Assembly (NCBI RefSeq): GCF_004363655.1
Contig: NZ_SNZH01000015.1
Span: 143,274 to 207,273 of the forward strand
DNA from: Tahibacter aquaticus
Lineage (GTDB): Bacteria; Pseudomonadota; Gammaproteobacteria; Xanthomonadales; Rhodanobacteraceae
Reading direction: 5' to 3'
DNA: 64,000 nucleotides
This document shows positions 47,301-57,224 of this stretch, piece by piece. The position numbers and the translations under genes were made by a program. Position 1 is the first letter of the stretch. Each line of letters begins with the position of its first letter. The notes below the pieces were generated by a model that was not told the origin of the DNA, did not search any database, and saw only the letters and a program-made list of their open reading frames with translations.

Positions 47301-47705
47301 GGAGCGCGCCTTGGCGGCGACGGTGCCGAGGTTGATGTCGCTTTCGTGGGCCAAGCCGAACTGCTGTGGCGTGAGTGAATTGCCGCGGCCCGGGATCAGC
47401 GCGATGCCGCTGCCCTGGACTAGGTTCGGCCGGTCGCTGCGCTCGTCCCAGCGCACTTCCCAGCTGCCGCCGTAGCGCTGCTGGAACGGCGCGATGCGCG
47501 CCTGCAGCATCACGTCGCGCTGGGCGTCCAGCTGCAGCGAGGGCAGTACGTCGAGCGCGGGGTCGTTGAAGGCGCGTGCCGGCAGTTTGGCGCTGGCGGA
47601 GGTGAAGCCGCCTTCGGCCGCGGGCTGGATGGCGTGGACCGTGGGCGCGCCCCATAGCAGGGTCAGAAGCCCGGCCAGAGCGGCGGTGCGGAAACGATGG
47701 TGCAT
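44379..47705 (-). CDS. Secreted M36-like metalloprotease, multidomain
   Basis: 1108 residues. Signal peptide 1-25; an FTP-type propeptide region (about 95-300, VWFIEFGQFHKGVRVDGAFA); a fungalysin-like catalytic domain with the zinc site FLHEWGHGMDT (H483, E484, H487) and a third-ligand region NGSGEAVGDTFAFLE. Then come an Ig-like segment (around 750-850), a fibronectin-type region (TWTAIPGVTAYAVEVATDAG, YYWRVRASNICG) and a jelly-roll/MAM-like C-terminal domain (YVDDIRVQSC). It ends with the shared motif TDVIFANGFQ plus AVTP. GAGGAA is 9 bases upstream of the ATG at 47705. Likely a T2SS substrate that degrades extracellular protein. Confidence 0.9.
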   Translation of the reverse strand: MHHRFRTAALAGLLTLLWGAPTVHAIQPAAEGGFTSASAKLPARAFNDPALDVLPSLQLDAQRDVMLQARIAPFQQRYGGSWEVRWDERSDRPNLVQGSGIALIPGRGNSLTPQQFGLAHESDINLGTVAAKARSFIDSVPELLDTAGLELALDSERSVQAGGDKPVWFIEFGQFHKGVRVDGAFAFVRVAQGNIVQFGAERLAAVTISAEPAIAREDAFQEAWELLHFPVDAQIEEMIEPGQLRIYPTGSAGDVRGERFGGVRGSGYQHVLAWRYVFRIKGDDATWEILVDANDNRVLKTNNLTVNINATVSGGIYPTTNTDTEVVVPFPFVAVTNGTAKVTDTLGIYDYSSGAATATLDGKYFKMADNCGAISLANSTDGNLAFGTSGGTDCITPGIGGAGNTHASRSGFYHLSRINEKARTFFPANTWLQGKVTANMNVNNTCNASWGGGVLNFYKSGPSASDPNVICSNTGEIAAVFLHEWGHGMDTNSGGAASENGSGEAVGDTFAFLETRDSCIGQNFRPAANCANCDNCTGVRDVADFGLSAAPAKIATPANLANDAGINCDRYACPYLQQGIFPYQGPMGYEGHCESYIASGANWDLTQALIARHGASGWAKMDRIWYASLTPSKSAYRVASGGTCNINASVDGCAATNWYTVFLPADDDDGNLANGTPNACRIWDAMNAHGIACGTRPACTGDAPDFRLTPTNSPQAVCKPANATFTIDTVSDLGFVNPVTLAGTGNPAGTTLAFSPNPVVPGNPVTLTVNTAGASAASSGPITINGTATASPGHSATVNLSIAVAAPAAPTLNTPANNATLVDPAVSLTWTAIPGVTAYAVEVATDAGFATIVASNASVAGTSWSPPGLLALKNYYWRVRASNICGAGSNSTVFTFKTAPIPGDCDETQSANAVFGSDVEGDVSGWATTGSSGSSTWAVSSARPSSPTKAWLAADITTASDQRLISPPIVLPAGETPLSLSFMSDLNMEPRTSGGCYDGGLLEISTNDGSSWTQVPNAQLLTDPYTGAAAAGAANGLQVWCGTRAYKKSIVDLNSYAGQTVRLRFRLSTDTSQGFTPHGWYVDDIRVQSCRSAPTDVIFANGFQAVTP

Positions 47706-48474
47706 CGGACAATTCCTCAGCTGAGGTGGCGACGAATAAACCGCGACGCCGCCTGCCGCGGCCACTGCGCACACAGGCGTACTTCCGTGTCGGCGGTTGC
47801 CCGCCAGCGGCGCATTGCCCGGAATGGCGCACCCGAAGCCGGATGAAGACGCAGGCAGCCGCGGCACTCGCCTCGCGCGCGAATGCAGTAGCGTTGCCGA
47901 GATTTCCCCCGCCGCAGGTGTTGCCGGCGCACCCCTGCGCCGTCTTCCGCCGGTGCTCCGTCCTTTGCCGCATGGAACACCGCCGCCGATTATGCCTATC
48001 GGGCGGCGGCTTGGAATCGGTATGCAAACCCGCGATTGTTCTGGGGCTTCCGGCCGATGCGCCGCTAGGCCGCAAGGCTGGTGCCTGGTTATTGCCGGAG
48101 GCGGTGCCCGGTTTGCGCGGCGGCGTTGTCGTGCAAAAGACAGAAAGATAAAGGTAGATAAATGCGCGGCAGGGGCGCGGTCGAAAATCGACGTGGCGAT
48201 GGGCTAGCGGCAAACGATGCAGCGACCTATCACGCGCATCTGCAAACTTTTCCCTGGCTTGTACTGGTTACAGCACGGTCCCTACACTCCGGCCAGGCTT
48301 GGGCTCGGGGAAACCCTGGGCAGGCCGGAACCTGCTGTCGATTGAGCGCAGCCCCATGGTTTCACAGGGGCTGCCAGTTCCTTGCAACGCAAGGGCTTGG
48401 CGAGGTTGTGGGAGCAAGCAGCTGAGTACAGGTGCCGTGGGATCGGCACTTGTCGGACTTTCCAGGGGGGTTAC
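47706..48474. other. Divergent intergenic stretch with promoter and long leader
   Basis: 769 bp between the metalloprotease and the IPTL-type gene. The right part holds a sigma-70 promoter (48259-48288) followed by an untranslated leader of about 180 nt. In that leader GCAGCCCC and GGGGCTGC (about 48352-48380) can pair. I see no recognisable riboswitch and no supported gene. Confidence 0.55.
48259..48288 (+). promoter_or_regulatory. Sigma-70 promoter of the IPTL/collagen-like operon
   Basis: -35 TTGTAC (48259-48264), 18-bp spacer, -10 TACACT (48283-48288). Transcription would start near 48295, giving a leader of about 180 nt before the first ATG at 48475. Confidence 0.6.
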
Positions 48475-49239
48475 ATGAGTCTGATCGGCAAGCTCGCCCG
48501 CGCGGCGGCTGCAGTGGGGTTGTTTGTCTCGGCGGCCGTGGGAGCGGCCGGCATCGAGCTGCCGGCGGGGGCCGGCCTGCAGGTCAACGGCGGCCGTATC
48601 GACGCGGCCGGTGGCGATTTCGCGATCGGCGGCAATCTGGTGCTGGGCAGCGGGGAACTGCGCGGCATCGGCGCCTTGCGCATCGCGGCCGGCGGCAGCG
48701 CCGATTTCGGCAGTGGCCTCGCCACGCTGAGCGGCGACTGGGAAAACCGCGGCAGTTTCCTCGCCGGCAGCAGCCGGGTGGAGTTGCGCGACGGCGGTGC
48801 GGCATCCAGCCGCCTTCTTGGTACCAGCGAATTCGCCAGCCTGAGCCTGGTCACGCTGACCGGCAAGCGCTATCGCTTCGAGTCGGGCTTTACCCAGCGC
48901 GTGGCGGCCAGCCTGCAGATCCAGGGCAGCGGCCTGCCGCTGCAGGTCGACGTGACCACGCCCGGCAGCATTGCCTTTCTCAACCTGCTGGCGGGCGGTA
49001 CGCAGGCCATCGCCAATGTCGGCGTGTCCGACGTGTATGCCAGCGGCCAGCACCTCGCTCCGACGCAGACCAACCAGGGCGGCAACGGCAATGCCACGGG
49101 CTGGTTCGGCGGCGGGCCGCCGCCGCGGCCGCAGGTGCCGATTCCGGCATTGGGCTGGCCGGCACTGCTCATGCTGGGTCTTGCCATTCTGTTTATCGCC
49201 TCGCGGGCTCGCGGGCGTCACGCCACGGTCAGGGGATAA
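48475..49239 (+). CDS. Exported protein with IPTL-type C-terminal sorting signal
   Basis: 254 residues. Signal peptide (1-24, SAAVGAAG); a beta-helix-like body of short Gly-rich turns ([40 protein letters not shown]). The C-terminal tripartite signal [20 protein letters not shown] then RARGR is a short Pro-rich motif, a hydrophobic helix and a basic tail. This is the layout of IPTL-CTERM sequences, thought to be processed by exosortase-like enzymes. AGGGGGGT lies upstream of the ATG. The collagen-like gene starts 2 bp after its stop, so the two are one operon. Confidence 0.8.
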   Translation: MSLIGKLARAAAAVGLFVSAAVGAAGIELPAGAGLQVNGGRIDAAGGDFAIGGNLVLGSGELRGIGALRIAAGGSADFGSGLATLSGDWENRGSFLAGSSRVELRDGGAASSRLLGTSEFASLSLVTLTGKRYRFESGFTQRVAASLQIQGSGLPLQVDVTTPGSIAFLNLLAGGTQAIANVGVSDVYASGQHLAPTQTNQGGNGNATGWFGGGPPPRPQVPIPALGWPALLMLGLAILFIASRARGRHATVRG

Positions 49240-49241
49240 CA

Positions 49242-50801
<1,560 letters not shown>

Positions 50802-50847
50802 CGGTTCGATGTCATTGTGCGGCAAAGTTGGGTAGTGAAAAATTGAC

Positions 50848-50879
50848 GCTATGCGGCGCCTGGAGCGGCGCCGCATAGC
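50848..50879 (+). terminator. Hairpin after the collagen-like gene
   Basis: A perfect 13-bp stem (50848-50860 with 50867-50879) around TGGAGC, 47 bp beyond the stop. There is no T tract, so it may be a stabilising or Rho-assisted 3' hairpin. Confidence 0.65.
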
Positions 50880-50911
50880 GCAGAGAGGGTAGATGCCTCG
50901 GCACTCGCGGT

Positions 50912-51052
50912 ATGCGCGGCGTCACCGGCGCGGCTGGGGCAACCGGTGCGTCCGGTGGCGGCAAACACCGCGTACGTATCGGCAGCACGGTCAGCATGGT
51001 CCTGGCCCAGCCGCTGTATCCGATTGCCGTGAGTAGCTCGCTCGACGAGAGC
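50912..51052 (+). pseudogene. Remnant of a second collagen-like gene
   Basis: The frame reads RGVTGAAGATGASGGGKHRV then RIGSTVSMVLAQPLYPIAVS. It is clearly related to the junction of triplets and C-terminal domain in the gene just upstream ([16 protein letters not shown], then [16 protein letters not shown]). There is no signal peptide and the frame runs into unrelated sequence, so it is a leftover from a duplication or deletion. Confidence 0.7.
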
Positions 51053-51145
51053 TGGCTTGCACACCCCGTCCCTTCGTTTCCAGATCCGTGCGACGATCCG
51101 CAGCTATCCATAGGGAAGCCGCCCCCGCGGCCACTGGGAGCACGG

Positions 51146-53440
51146 ATGTTTCGGTCCATCGCCGCGGTCATCGTCGTGTTCTGTCTCTCGCTGGTGCTGG
51201 CCCCGTGCCGCGCCGCCGAGCCCGATTACGAATTCCCCGCCGCTGCCGCTGAACAGCGCGATGGGCTGGAGCGGGCCATGCCGGTATTGGCCGAACGTGT
51301 CATCGCCGGCCACCGCGACGAAGACCGTCCGCGCTACCTCGCGACGCTGTTCCGATTGCAACTTGTCGCCGGCCGCTACGCCGACGCGCGCAGCTCGATC
51401 GAACAGTTGCGCGCGCTGTCGCCGCTGGGCGGGCCGGCGCAACAACGCGCGAATTCGGCGCAGTACGAGATCTACGCCCTGGCCCGGGAATACCAGGCGC
51501 GGGAGCACGCGGATTTCGAACCTGCCTTCGCCGCCAGTTTCCGCGCCGCGTTCGCGGCCATGGACGACCGCACCGCGGCACTGTCCGCCCGCGGCTTCGC
51601 CAGCGACCAGTTCGATCCGGCTGGCCAGCAGCGCGCACTGGACCAGGCCCTGGCGTCGCAGAAGGGCAAGCCGCGCATCGCCGCAAGCGAAGCGCTGGCG
51701 CTGCTGCGTACCTACCTGCTGGCACAGGTCTATCGCGACTTTGCCGCCGGTGCGGCACCGCTACTGGCCGAGGACGACGCGCGGCGCTATCTGATCGAGC
51801 GCGATATCCTCGTCGCCGGTGCCGACGGCGCGAAGATCTGCACCGCCGTCGTGCGCCCGCGCGGCGCGGCCACGGCGAAACTGCCGGCCCTGCTCAATTT
51901 CACCATCTACGCTGATCCAGGCACGCTGTTCGCCGAAGCGCGGCGCAGCGCATCCAACGGCTATGCCGCCGTCGCCGCGCTGACCCGCGGCAAGGGCTGC
52001 AGCCCGGATGCGCCGGTGCCCTTCGAATACGACGGCCGCGACGCGGCCGCGGTGATCGACTGGATCGCCGCGCAGCCCTGGAGCGACGGCCGTGTCGGCA
52101 TGTTCGGCGGCAGCTACGAAGGCTTCACCCAGTGGGCTACGGCCCGGCAGCGGCCAAAGGCGCTCAAGGCGCTGATGCCCTCGGTCACCGTGGCGCCCGG
52201 CATCGACTACCCGAAGGAAGGCGGCATCTTTCTCGGCTTCCCGCATTACTGGCCGTTCTACGTCACCAATAACAAGACCCTGGACAAGGCGCCGCTGCAG
52301 GACAACGCGCGCTGGTATCGCATGTACCGTCAGTGGTACGTCGAAGGCGGCGCCTTCCGCGACCGCGACCGGCTCGACGGCACGCCCAATCCGATCTACC
52401 GGCGCTGGCTCGACCATCCCGCTTACGACGGCTATTGGCAGGGCATGATCCCCTACCGCAACGCGTTCGCCGCCATCGACATTCCGGTGCTGACGACGAC
52501 CGGCTATTTCGACGGTGGCCAGGTCGGTGCCTTGCACTACCTGCGCGAGCACTACCGGCAGCGGCCGCGGGCCGAGCATTACCTGCTGATCGGCCCCTAC
52601 AACCATGTCACCGGGCAGCGCGGCACCGTGGCCTTCGGCAATAACGTGAACGGCTACACCATCGATCCGGTCGCGCGGATCGACATCGGCCAGCTGCGCT
52701 ACCAATGGTTCGACTACGTGTTCAAGGGCGCGCCCAAACCGGCGCTGCTGCGCGACCGCATCAACTACGAAGTGATGGGCGCGGACCAGTGGAAGCACGC
52801 GCCGTCGCTGGCGGCGATGGGCGAGCAGCGCCTGCGCCTGTATTTCGGCGCCGCGCGCGACGACGCGACCCATCGCCTGCAGCGCGAGCGGCCGGCGCGC
52901 AAGCGTACATTCGAACACGTGGTCGACCTGGCCGACCGCAGCGACATCGACCGTGCCGTCGTGGGCGGCGCTGTGCTCGACAAGGCGATCGACACGGCCG
53001 ACCGCGTGGTGCTGGTCAGCGAGCCGTTCGAGACGGCGGTCGAGTTCAGCGGCCTGTTCTCCGGCCGTCTCGACCTGCGCATCAACAAGCGCGATATGGA
53101 TGTGTATATCGACCTGTACGAACTGACGCCGCAGGGCGACTACTTCCAGCTGTCGCGCTACCAGTCGCGCCTGAGCTACGAAGGACACCCGGAACAGCGG
53201 CGCCTGCTCAAGCCCGGGCGGCAGGAACGCTTCGACTTCCGCGCGCAGCGCCTGACCAGCCGCCAGTTCCAGGCCGGCAGCCGCCTGGTCGCGCTGATCG
53301 GCCCGGGCAAGGAAGCGTCGAACCAGATCAACTACGGCAGCGGCAAGGACGTCAGCGACGAAACCGTGAAAGACGCGGGCGAACCGCTGCGCATCGAATG
53401 GTCGGGGCAAAGTTATCTGGAGATTCCGCTGGCGCGTTGA
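51146..53440 (+). CDS. CocE/NonD-family hydrolase (X-Pro dipeptidyl-peptidase type)
   Basis: 764 residues. Signal peptide (1-24, APCRAAE), an extra helical N-terminal region (about 25-210), then an alpha/beta hydrolase of the S15/CocE type. Features are ERDILVAGADGAKICTAVVR, nucleophile elbow MFGGSYEGFTQWA (S323) and YRNAFAAIDIPVLTTTGYFD, followed by the C-terminal jelly-roll (RRLLKPGRQERFDFRAQRLT). It probably hydrolyses acyl esters or peptides in the periplasm. I chose the ATG at 51146, which starts the signal peptide; the frame extends further upstream into the collagen remnant. Confidence 0.9.
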   Translation: MFRSIAAVIVVFCLSLVLAPCRAAEPDYEFPAAAAEQRDGLERAMPVLAERVIAGHRDEDRPRYLATLFRLQLVAGRYADARSSIEQLRALSPLGGPAQQRANSAQYEIYALAREYQAREHADFEPAFAASFRAAFAAMDDRTAALSARGFASDQFDPAGQQRALDQALASQKGKPRIAASEALALLRTYLLAQVYRDFAAGAAPLLAEDDARRYLIERDILVAGADGAKICTAVVRPRGAATAKLPALLNFTIYADPGTLFAEARRSASNGYAAVAALTRGKGCSPDAPVPFEYDGRDAAAVIDWIAAQPWSDGRVGMFGGSYEGFTQWATARQRPKALKALMPSVTVAPGIDYPKEGGIFLGFPHYWPFYVTNNKTLDKAPLQDNARWYRMYRQWYVEGGAFRDRDRLDGTPNPIYRRWLDHPAYDGYWQGMIPYRNAFAAIDIPVLTTTGYFDGGQVGALHYLREHYRQRPRAEHYLLIGPYNHVTGQRGTVAFGNNVNGYTIDPVARIDIGQLRYQWFDYVFKGAPKPALLRDRINYEVMGADQWKHAPSLAAMGEQRLRLYFGAARDDATHRLQRERPARKRTFEHVVDLADRSDIDRAVVGGAVLDKAIDTADRVVLVSEPFETAVEFSGLFSGRLDLRINKRDMDVYIDLYELTPQGDYFQLSRYQSRLSYEGHPEQRRLLKPGRQERFDFRAQRLTSRQFQAGSRLVALIGPGKEASNQINYGSGKDVSDETVKDAGEPLRIEWSGQSYLEIPLAR

Positions 53441-53543
53441 ACCGCACAGGGCGTCGCGTCGTTGGCAGTCTGCGCCGCGGCACTCCTCGTTCGCCCGGCC
53501 GCCGACGCGCTAGCATGCGGCCATTCCAGCGCCGGAGTCCGTC

Positions 53544-54737
53544 ATGCCCCAACCCCGCCAGCTATTGCGCGAACGCGGCCACGAACACGGCAAGGTCACC
53601 TCGGTCGAACTGTTCTTCGACCTGGTGTTCGTCTTCGCCGTCACCCAGCTGTCGCATACCTTGCTGGAACACTTCACCGTACTGGGCGCGTTCAAGACCC
53701 TGCTGCTCACGCTGGGCGTGTGGTGGGTGTGGATCTACACCTCCTGGGTGACCAACTGGCTGGACCCGGAAAAAATCCCCACGCGCCTTCTGCTGCTGGT
53801 ACTGATGCTGGCCGGGCTGATTCTTTCCGCCTCCATTCCCGAGGCCTGGGAACAACGCGCTAAGAGCTTCGCCTGCGCCTACGTCTTCATGCAGGTCGGC
53901 CGCAGTGCGTATTTCCTCTGGGCGGTGGCCGGCAACGCGCTGATGGTGGCGAATTTCCAGCGCATCCTTACCTGGCTGAGTGTTTCTGCCCTGTTCTGGC
54001 TGGCCGGCGCCTGGCTGGAAGACTGGCGCTTGCCGCTGTGGGGCGCCGCCCTCGCCATCGAATTCGTCTCGCCCTCGCTGGGCTTCTTCGTGCCCGGCCT
54101 GGGCCGCAGCAGCACGCGCGACTGGGAGGTGGAAGGCCATCACCTGTCCGAACGCTGCGGCCTGTTCGTCATCATCGCCCTGGGCGAATCCATCCTCGTC
54201 ACCGGCGCCACCTTCGCCAAGCACGAATGGGACATGGCCGGCATCGCCGCCTTCCTGGTGGCCTTCATCGGCAGCCTGGCCATGTGGTGGATCTACTTCG
54301 ACACCGCCGCCGACAGCGGCAGCGAACGCATCGCCAGATCCGACGACCCCGGCCGCCTGGCCCGCGTCACCTATACCTACATCCACCTCGCCATCGTCGC
54401 CGGCATCATCCTCTCTGCCGTCGGCGACGAATTCCTGCTGGCCCATCCGCTGGGCCACAGCGCCATCGAAACCGTGGTCGCCGTCTGCGGCGGCGCGGCG
54501 ATCTACCTGGTCGGCAACAGCCTGTTCAAATTGAGCATTTCGGGAAGATTTCCTTATTCCCATCTGGCCGGTTTCGTCGCGCTGGCGATAGTGGCCGCGT
54601 GCTCGAATCTGCTGCCGCCGCTGGCGCTCGCGGCATTGACTACAGCGATACTGCTCGGCGTGGCGGCGTGGGATGCGCGCAGGAACCGGGGCTGGGAGCC
54701 GTTGAATGTGGAGGGCCCGGCTGCGGAGACGCATTGA
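53544..54737 (+). CDS. ltrA: Low-temperature-requirement-A family membrane protein
   Basis: 397 residues, about 10-11 transmembrane helices. LtrA signatures: SVELFFDLVFVFAVTQLSHT at the N-terminus, EGHHLSERCGLFVIIALGES and MWWIYFDTAADSGSE. The family's biochemical role is unclear. It is transcribed alone. Confidence 0.92.
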   Translation: MPQPRQLLRERGHEHGKVTSVELFFDLVFVFAVTQLSHTLLEHFTVLGAFKTLLLTLGVWWVWIYTSWVTNWLDPEKIPTRLLLLVLMLAGLILSASIPEAWEQRAKSFACAYVFMQVGRSAYFLWAVAGNALMVANFQRILTWLSVSALFWLAGAWLEDWRLPLWGAALAIEFVSPSLGFFVPGLGRSSTRDWEVEGHHLSERCGLFVIIALGESILVTGATFAKHEWDMAGIAAFLVAFIGSLAMWWIYFDTAADSGSERIARSDDPGRLARVTYTYIHLAIVAGIILSAVGDEFLLAHPLGHSAIETVVAVCGGAAIYLVGNSLFKLSISGRFPYSHLAGFVALAIVAACSNLLPPLALAALTTAILLGVAAWDARRNRGWEPLNVEGPAAETH

Positions 54738-55237
54738 GGTTGGTTGCGGCCCGCGGTGCTGCTTTTTCCTTCGATGGGCCTGGCTGCTGAGAGGTTGCAC
54801 CCTCAAACGGCATATCTACCCAGTACCGCCGGCAGTCGCCCACGCGGGCGCGGCCGTCTGGCGGGACTGTGCTGCCAGCGGCCAGCGGCTGGTGTGACCG
54901 CGCAGCGCGAGGGCTTCATCGGTGCTGACGGACGGCCCGCCGGGGTAACACGTGAGTTCAGGCCGGCCGCTGCCGCCCTCGGAGGTGTAGGAGGCCTGGG
55001 AGCCGCCGACCTGGGCTGTCCCCGCGTGGGTGGCCAACCGGTTGAAGCGTTAGAAGTCCGACCCGTGGGCCAAACTCGATGACCCCGGCGAACGCTTCCG
55101 GCGCTCGCCGCCGACTGAGACCCACGAAGCCAAGGTGCTTGATCCGTTCGGTCAAAGACGAAAGTGGTGGTCCGTTTGGCCATCCCAGAATTTTGTTTTC
55201 ATCGGTGCATCTCGGCTTCGCTTTGCCCGGTGGAACG
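54738..55237. other. Unassigned stretch, possible mobile-element remnant
   Basis: 500 bp with no intact gene. On the minus strand, fragments such as ERIKHLGFVGLSRRRAPEAF are gene-like but broken between frames. This is the left border of the accessory region that continues to the window end. Confidence 0.35.
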
Positions 55238-56587
55238 TCAGGGTGAAGTGGGCTTGACCCTACTTATCCACTGCGCGACCCGCAGGACAACCTCGGGCTC
55301 GACGTGGCCGGCTTCGAGCAGCCTCGCCGGCTCGGGCGGGTCGCTCATGGGCATGAAGGTGTGGCCCAGCGTCGGATAAACGTGGACCGCTAATTCAGTG
55401 CGCCCCGAGAAACCCTGGACCCACCGGTCCCTTGCCGGCTCCGCGGGCACTTGGTAGTCCCGCCCCGCCCACAAGGCCAGCACCGGAACACCGAGCGATC
55501 GGGCCACGGCGACCGGGTCGTAGCCAGCCAGGTCCTGCCAATACGCCGCCGGAATGCCGAACGGCAATCGTCCCTCCACAGCCTTCCCATGCCGCAGGTC
55601 GTCGAGACGCCGCGCCTCCGCGTCGGCCTTGGCAAGTTCCGCGAGCTCGCTATCGTCGACCTGGCCATCCCGCTCGGCAAGAAAACGCAGTTGCCGGCGG
55701 TAGGCCTCTTCCAAGGGCTCAACGCTGGCGGCGAGCAGAACGAGACCTGCCACGCCGTGTGCCCGAGTGGCCACCCGGGGAGCCAAGGTGCCGCCCCAGC
55801 TGTGGCCCAGCACAAAGACGCGTTTTTTATCTACGCCGGGAAGCGAGGCCAGCTGGTGCAGGGCCGCTGCGGCGTCGTCGATGACTTCGTCGTTTACCGT
55901 GGCGATGGCTCGATCCGGATGAGCCAACGTCCGCTTGTCGTAAGTCAGGACCACGATGCCCTGCTTGGCCAGCCCTTCGGCGAGGTCCCGCAACGGCTTG
56001 GTCGCACCGAGGGTGCTATTGCGGTCCTGGGGACCGGAGCCCGCCAACAGCAGAACAGCTGGCGCCGCTGCGGACGCCGTGCGCGGGCGGTATAGGGTCG
56101 CCCCCAGTTGGACGCCTTCTGCGCCGACGGTGAGCGCTTCCGTCGAGAACGCTCCCGACTCCAACGCCACCGGAGGTGACTGGGCTGCAGGACGGGGCAC
56201 CAGGTGGAACCCGGCCACCGCCCCCGCTGCATCGCACGCCACCACGGCGTTCAACGCCGCGTGGGCGAAGCGCAGAGGGATCACGGCCAGATGGGGAGCT
56301 GTCTCGTTGCCTCGGGCCGCCACCGCAGTGTCCCCGCCTTCGTAGGCACCCGACTTCGCTACCGTCGCGACCCACACCGCCGCCAACGTTTCCGGTGGCA
56401 GAGCGGCCCTCATCGTGGCGTCGAAATCAACCGTGGCCTTGGAGGCGTCGCCCGCGGCCAGGGCCGCCACCAGGGCGTTGCCCTTGGCGATGCAGGCTGA
56501 TGCTGCGTCGTCCGCCATAATGGTTCCTCCGGACCAGCCCATCCCGACGGCCAGGATTACCGACCCGACCCTGCCGGACCGCTTCAT
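55238..56587 (-). CDS. Exported alpha/beta hydrolase with N-terminal DUF3887-like domain
   Basis: 449 residues. Signal-like N-terminus (RVGSVILAVGMGWSGGTIMA), a small NTF2-like domain (about 30-140, ALAAGDASKATVDFDATMRA), then an alpha/beta hydrolase. AVLLLAGSGPQDRNS is the oxyanion region, FVLGHSWGGTLAP the Ser elbow, ALWAGRDYQVPAEP the acid and HVYPTLGHTFMPM the His. It resembles the YqiA/dienelactone-hydrolase-type esterases. The ATG at 56587 overlaps the stop of the upstream gene (ATGA). Confidence 0.88.
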   Translation of the reverse strand: MKRSGRVGSVILAVGMGWSGGTIMADDAASACIAKGNALVAALAAGDASKATVDFDATMRAALPPETLAAVWVATVAKSGAYEGGDTAVAARGNETAPHLAVIPLRFAHAALNAVVACDAAGAVAGFHLVPRPAAQSPPVALESGAFSTEALTVGAEGVQLGATLYRPRTASAAAPAVLLLAGSGPQDRNSTLGATKPLRDLAEGLAKQGIVVLTYDKRTLAHPDRAIATVNDEVIDDAAAALHQLASLPGVDKKRVFVLGHSWGGTLAPRVATRAHGVAGLVLLAASVEPLEEAYRRQLRFLAERDGQVDDSELAELAKADAEARRLDDLRHGKAVEGRLPFGIPAAYWQDLAGYDPVAVARSLGVPVLALWAGRDYQVPAEPARDRWVQGFSGRTELAVHVYPTLGHTFMPMSDPPEPARLLEAGHVEPEVVLRVAQWISRVKPTSP

Positions 56588-57096
56588 CGCGGCGTTCCCA
56601 ACGCCGCCACGAAGGCGGCTTGGTCGACCGGGCTCACGACCAGGTCGAACGCACCGGACGTGGGCACCAGCAGTGCGGTGCCGCTGCCCGCGGTCGCAAA
56701 TACTTTTTTGCCGTGCCCCGGCCGGAACCAACCCAGGACAAAGCCCGGCATGCCGACCCCGTTCGTGCGCGTGCCGAGCACACGGGGCAACTCCACCGGC
56801 GACAGTGGGCGGATCGCGCCCAGGTCCACGGACGCCAAAGAGACGGACTCCCGGTACAGCCCGCCGCCAACGGTGAGGCGGCCGCCTTCAACACGGACGC
56901 GCACGACGCTGAGCTGAACCAACAGGGCCAGCGCCAGGGGCACGGTGATGACCAGGACAAACCACGCGAAAAAGTAATGCCGGCTGTGGGTGGCCCACAG
57001 CGCGGCATAGGTCAGCAGGACCGGAAACGCGACAACGAAGCCCAACAGGAACGCCAACGGCTTCCAGCCGACTGCGCCCACGGAAAAGTCCTGCAT
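56584..57096 (-). CDS. Membrane protein with bacterial PH-like domain
   Basis: 170 residues. Two transmembrane helices (PLAFLLGFVVAFPVLLTYAA and YFFAWFVLVITVPLALALLV) are followed by a PH-like beta domain (VRVEGGRLTVGGGLYRESVS, VFATAGSGTALLVPT). I prefer the second ATG (57096), which has GGAG 8 bases upstream; the ATG at 57105 abuts that site. It is coupled to the hydrolase. The function is unknown. Confidence 0.8.
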   Translation of the reverse strand: MQDFSVGAVGWKPLAFLLGFVVAFPVLLTYAALWATHSRHYFFAWFVLVITVPLALALLVQLSVVRVRVEGGRLTVGGGLYRESVSLASVDLGAIRPLSPVELPRVLGTRTNGVGMPGFVLGWFRPGHGKKVFATAGSGTALLVPTSGAFDLVVSPVDQAAFVAALGTPR

Positions 57097-57224
57097 CGTC
57101 CACATCTCCGCGTCAGGCGGCCACGGGCAGGCCTAAGGCCTTGTAAGAGTAGTTCGAGACGGCGTCAATGACTTCCGGGAGGCGGCTCTTCTCCACTTGC
57201 AACACTCTCGCAGAGCCTCGATCA

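Noticed and set aside
48295..48474. c-di-GMP or other known riboswitch in the leader of the IPTL/collagen operon
   Set aside because: None of the conserved GEMM-type core sequences is present.
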